Below the pieces are notes generated by a model. It was not told the origin of the DNA. It saw only the letters and a list, made by a program, of their open reading frames with translations, and ran no database searches. From Argopecten irradians (lineage: Eukaryota; Mollusca; Bivalvia; Pectinida; Pectinidae), in assembly GCF_041381155.1 (NCBI RefSeq), contig NC_091143.1, positions 23,773,695 through 23,837,694 on the forward strand: a DNA stretch of 64,000 bases, in the 5' to 3' direction. The stretch's first letter is position 1; each line of letters starts with the position of its first letter. Made by a program: the position numbers and the translations under genes. Positions 60,247 to 64,000 of this stretch are shown one piece after another.

Positions 60247-60768
60247 TCTATCTAGCGGAGTGGTATAGTGTTGCTATTATTGACATAGGTTTCAACTGCG
60301 TTTGCAAGGGGGGAAACACTATTGGGATAGTTTAACTAATGCACACTACAATTGCAATAGTATTGTGTTAGTATTATATTCTGAATTCTATTTAATTCGG
60401 TGAATGAATTGGACGTCATGTCGTACATCTACTGCAGTCGTTTAGAGTAACTTCCCTTTGCTAGTGTCAGTGACAATGGGACTAATTCACATGATACCCG
60501 ATAATGGCGTTGAAATGACGTTAGCAAAGGGTATTATCTCTTGACGTCAATCACCAATAGGCAACAATAGTCCCGCACACACCTTTGTCAGGTATCACAT
60601 GGTACATGAATTTAAAAGTCACATTCATGATCAAACACACTGACATTGAGAACAGTGTCGGTGTTTGTTTTTGATTGAATAGCATGTGGGAAAAGTAACT
60701 TTTAATTGATAGTCTGTTATCGTATCAAACCTCTGCGAGTACTTCATTTTAGTCCAGCTCAGCTCAAG

Positions 60769-61280
60769 TTTCTACCATCAATTACTTACCGATATAATCC
60801 TTCAAAACCACGAAAATGCTGTTGCCTCCTTTCATACTATTTACGCATTGTCATGTAAGGTTAAGATGTCCGGACATATTACTACAAACCGTCAACCTCT
60901 GGGTCGTCAGTTCGAATGACTTCCGTGTGAGGCAGGTGCCATGTAATGACCGCTAGTCAGTGCTTTTTAATCCTGGTACTCCTGTTTTCCTGTAACATTT
61001 AATACTCGCACGTTCTGAAATGACCTTGACGGTTAGTAGTCATACACATACCAAAAAGCTAAATCAGATTTGCATGTTTATAACTTTGTTTTATTGTTAT
61101 CAAAAAGAAAACATTATATCAAAAACGAATATGTATAAAAAAATGCATTGATCAATGACATTTGTATCCCCATTCACTTCCATTGTAAATATTGTCATTG
61201 TACTCTATTCAAGAACATACTCACAACAATCAACATAGTTTATGATAAAGAAGGACAACAGAAAAATCTAAAGTGTTGTC
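60769..61280. other. Spacer between the satellite and the SDR exon fragment
   Basis: No gene or repeat recognised. Confidence 0.4.
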
Positions 61281-61410
61281 TTAGTTTTTTGGTTTTTGTC
61301 TCGTCGTAAATCCAGATCCAGCACAATAGCGGCCACCATCAATATACATGGCGTTTCCGGTGATGTAGGAAGCCACATCCGAACTGGAAAAGCTATGGCG
61401 TTACCACCTC
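61281..61410 (-). pseudogene. Orphan fragment of an SDR last exon
   Basis: The minus strand reads SYITGNAMYIDGGRYC then GSGFTTRQKPKN and a stop, closely matching the end of the SDR gene at 61790 (RQKPQN). The upstream part of the exon is damaged, with a frame change around the AIAF segment, and no partner exon lies between here and 61790. It looks like a tandem-duplication relic of the last exon of paralogue 3. Confidence 0.8.
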
Positions 61411-61789
61411 AACTGAGTTTGTATAAATATTTTCATGCGCTTCATTGCACACTTATATGCCATTTTGAGTGATACTATTTACAAGCACCATTTGCATTGC
61501 AAGGTCAAAAATGACTCAATATTTATTCTTTTGTAAAGTCGCATTTTGTCGTATAGTTTACCAAAAGCTACAAGCTATAAATAATTTACGAGTCAATAGA
61601 AATACCATAAGTTAGCCCTGATGCATACACACTTAGTATCTTCTTATTCATGTTCATATTCATCTAAGAAGCAATGCATAGGCATATGAATTATCACTGG
61701 TCTTAACAGGGTCTAAACCCTTAAAATACTCACAGTATTTAACAAAGTTTATAATAAAGACTGAGAACAGAAATATCTACATTATTGTC

Positions 61790-63868
61790 TTAATTTTGAG
61801 GCTTTTGCCTCTTAGCAAATCCAGGACCGACACAATGGCGTCCACCGTCAACATAGATGGCATTTCCCGTGATGAAAGACGCCATGTCCGACGCCAGAAA
61901 TGCTATGGCGTTCGCCACCTCCTCTGGGTTTGCAATTCTCCCCATTGGATGTTTAGCACTCTCTGCTTCCCTCAACAACTGCAGATTCTGATAAAAAAGT
62001 ACTAAACATTATTATCAGAGATAAATATTTTTAAAAATGGCTTATAGAGTTTGATCTAAAGATTTTTTGAGTTTATATTTCTTCACGATGTATCTGTTCG
62101 GTTCTTTTAAGTTTTCTATGGGGGCCTAGTATTCCCCCTTATTCTGTTAAGTTATTTAAGGCCCCGATTTCTCGAAACAAACTTAAGTCAAAAACTGACT
62201 TAGGTCTAAAGTTTTCATATAAGTCACATAAGGAGAAAAACTTCAGTTTTGACTTAAGTCTGTATTTTTGTTTCGAGAAATCGGAGCCTGTTGATGGCTA
62301 AGGGCCTAGTATTGCTGACTGATATAGGAAGGTCAGGCGGAGTATTGAATTTCTACATTCTTTTGTGAATTATTCTAATCTTCTATTTTAGATTTCAAAA
62401 GAATGTTATATGTATATGAACTTGTCAAATAATCTATACAATTTAATAGTCTCTGTTTGTAGAAATTAAAATACATGATTTTGTTACCTTAGAAAATCCA
62501 CCGCCAAAGCCATCATAGAAGCTTGTATGTACAACTCCGGGCCTGCAAAACAGTAGCAAAAGGTCAAACTACCCAAGGTCACTTAAACTACTACCGAAGT
62601 CATAGTTTATTTAGAGCAAAAAGAATTTCGATCATATGCTCTTACCTTACTTCGTTAACCCTGATTCCGAACTCTGCCATTTCTAAAACAAAAAATATAA
62701 CAAAATGTTAAATATGTTATTACATTGAAATCTGTCATATACGAATTGTAATATTTGTATGATACCTGTGACAAAGGCATATCGATATCTAAAGCTAAAA
62801 TAATGGTATTTTACTCTTGAATAGTAGATTTATATAATAATTATAAATAATCATTAACTATCACAGTCAGAGTTACAAATACACAATTTTCATATTTTTT
62901 TCAAGGTGGTGTATCTCGAGCCATACCTAAAGCAAGAGTTTTGGTGAACATCTCCACTGCTGCCTTTGTCATACCGTAAACACCACAAACACTCGACTGA
63001 CAAAACAAACAATCAACTGATAAAACCAACAATCAACTGATAAAACCAACAATCAATTCATAAAACCAACAATCAATTCATCAAACAAACAGTATTCTTA
63101 CCAAACAAATAAACTCAGTAGGTGTAATATTTCGTGGTAACATGAAACTTTCTTTAAGTGGGATCGTTACAAAATAATAGAAAATGAAATATAATATTGA
63201 AAACAAAGATATGAATATAAGGATCAAGTCTAAGCGGCCATTTTCTTTAAAAACAGCAGAAAATATGCATGGTATTTTTTAAAGACAAACTACAAAGTTT
63301 AGTTTGAAAGATATAAATACACTGCCCCTTTCTTACCGGATCCTCAGCTACAATAGTTGCAAGATTCACAATATTTCCTGGAATAACAAGATACATTCAT
63401 TTTATTGAATTTCATCATTTAAATCTAGATTATATCAAGGTTTAGTTATATCTTATATTTTTAACACTTGGTTGTTTTCTGTTTCAGGACTTATAACTTT
63501 AACGACCATTGTCGCTATAATGAAATGACACTGAAACGAAACAGAGATTGTCAGATCATATGTGTCGAGATGAAATCAGATAATATGTGTATGTCGTTAC
63601 AATGTCTCATTTTAAGAGGACGGAAGCAATTCAACAAAATATATTGTATGTATTAAAAAAATATCATTATATCGCTCTTCAAAAGGGTCGGCACAGATAT
63701 CTTCCAGGTTTGCTGTAGTTAGATTATACCTTTAGTTACTTTTAAGTAAGGTACAGACAGCTGTGCTATAGAGAGTTGAGTTTTTACATTGGCGTTCAGT
63801 AAAGCATCATACACATCGGGTGGCTTGGCAGGCAGAGGGGCTAATCGTCCCACACCAGCATTATTAAC
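61790..63868 (-). CDS. Classical short-chain dehydrogenase/reductase, paralogue 3 (partial, exons 4-9)
   Basis: Exons 63730-63868, 63337-63377, 62927-62996, 62646-62682, 62488-62542 and 61790-61987 correspond one to one with exons 4-9 of the other two genes, in the same phases. Exons 1-3 should lie beyond the right edge. VNNAGVG, the LNANVK Asn, YGMTK and DGGRHCVG are present. At the catalytic Ser position (13 residues before Tyr) it reads [10 protein letters not shown], so Thr replaces Ser. It is clearly more diverged than genes 1 and 2 are from each other. Splice sites all look intact. It may be active with Thr as the hydroxyl donor, have altered activity, or be decaying. Confidence 0.88.
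62159..62289. mobile_element. Palindromic MITE in the last intron of SDR gene 3
   Basis: AGGCCCCGATTTCTCGAAAC at the left end and its near-complement at the right, with inner GACTTAAGTC-type arms. Related sequence (ATCGATTTCTCGAAACAAA and CTTAAG-rich stretches) occurs near 44385-44700 in an intron of SDR gene 2. Confidence 0.75.
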
Positions 63869-64000
63869 CTAAAACCAAATACAATATCACACTATCTCTA
63901 CAGTTAATATCACAACAAGTAAACCTTAAACACTGCCATTTGTAAAAGTGTACACAAAAAACAATGAAAACAAATAATAATAATAAATATATAAAACAAT

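Larger units (their letters stand above)
53868..60768 (+). repeat. Satellite array with a three-monomer higher-order repeat of about 1.65 kb
   Basis: About twelve monomers of 500-600 bp, each with GAATTCTA-type and ATGAATTGGACGTCATGTCG-type landmarks (near 54292, 54770, 55325, 55902, 56512, 57088, 57597, 58169, 58742, 59247, 59811, 60384). Monomer types recur as a trimer with period 1642-1654 bp; one trimer lacks its middle monomer. The last two full trimers are nearly identical. Most monomers carry a palindrome of ACTGACATTG and its complement, CCAATAG, and often CACGTG or TGACGTCA. Short frames inside are not genes. Confidence 0.92.

Overview
The window looks like animal nuclear DNA, most likely from a mollusc and probably a bivalve. 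Evidence: spliced minus-strand genes with GT-AG introns, AT-rich intergenic DNA, a B-box/NHL (TRIM2/3-like) ORF of the kind expanded in bivalves, several non-LTR (LINE) fragments, tRNA-derived SINEs, foldback MITEs and long minisatellites. The taxon is inferred; no species marker was seen.

Layout. 1-9 kb: one complete minus-strand gene of 11 resolved exons, plus a tentative first exon, encoding a RING finger / coiled-coil / C-terminal Cys-His protein (probable E3 ubiquitin ligase). Its exon 5 splice donor lies at the edge of a 35-bp minisatellite built from that donor. 9.8-28.7 kb: two diverged copies of one segmental duplication (A about 9861-16365, B about 20489-28705). Each carries a minus-strand LINE tail, a 35-bp minisatellite, a SINE and a minus-strand TRIM/NHL-like sequence. 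Copy B keeps a 505-codon ORF but its B-box is broken; copy A is a rearranged pseudogene. Differences between the copies expose dated insertions, such as a 1.77-kb element with 8-bp target duplications in B and a SINE in A, each with its empty site in the other copy. 28.7-35.4 kb: no convincing gene, but a 2.0-kb non-autonomous DNA transposon, a third array of the same minisatellite and small repeats.

35.5-64 kb: a cluster of classical short-chain dehydrogenases/reductases (SDR) on the minus strand. Two complete nine-exon paralogues (35535-41428 and 44057-49623) share exon structure, UTR sequence and most introns. A third gene (61790 to beyond the right edge) has exons 4-9 in view, and an orphan last-exon fragment lies at 61281-61410. 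Between the second and third genes are LINE remains and a 6.9-kb satellite (53868-60768) whose monomers form a roughly 1.65-kb three-monomer higher-order repeat with a tRNA-like SINE captured in the unit.

How the genes work together: the SDR paralogues probably serve one NAD(H)-dependent oxidoreductase function that has been duplicated and may be diverging. The third copy has Thr in place of the catalytic Ser. Nothing links the RING gene or the TRIM-like copies to the SDRs except position. The most unusual material is structural: repeats that capture or multiply splice sites, paired empty and occupied insertion sites, and the higher-order satellite.
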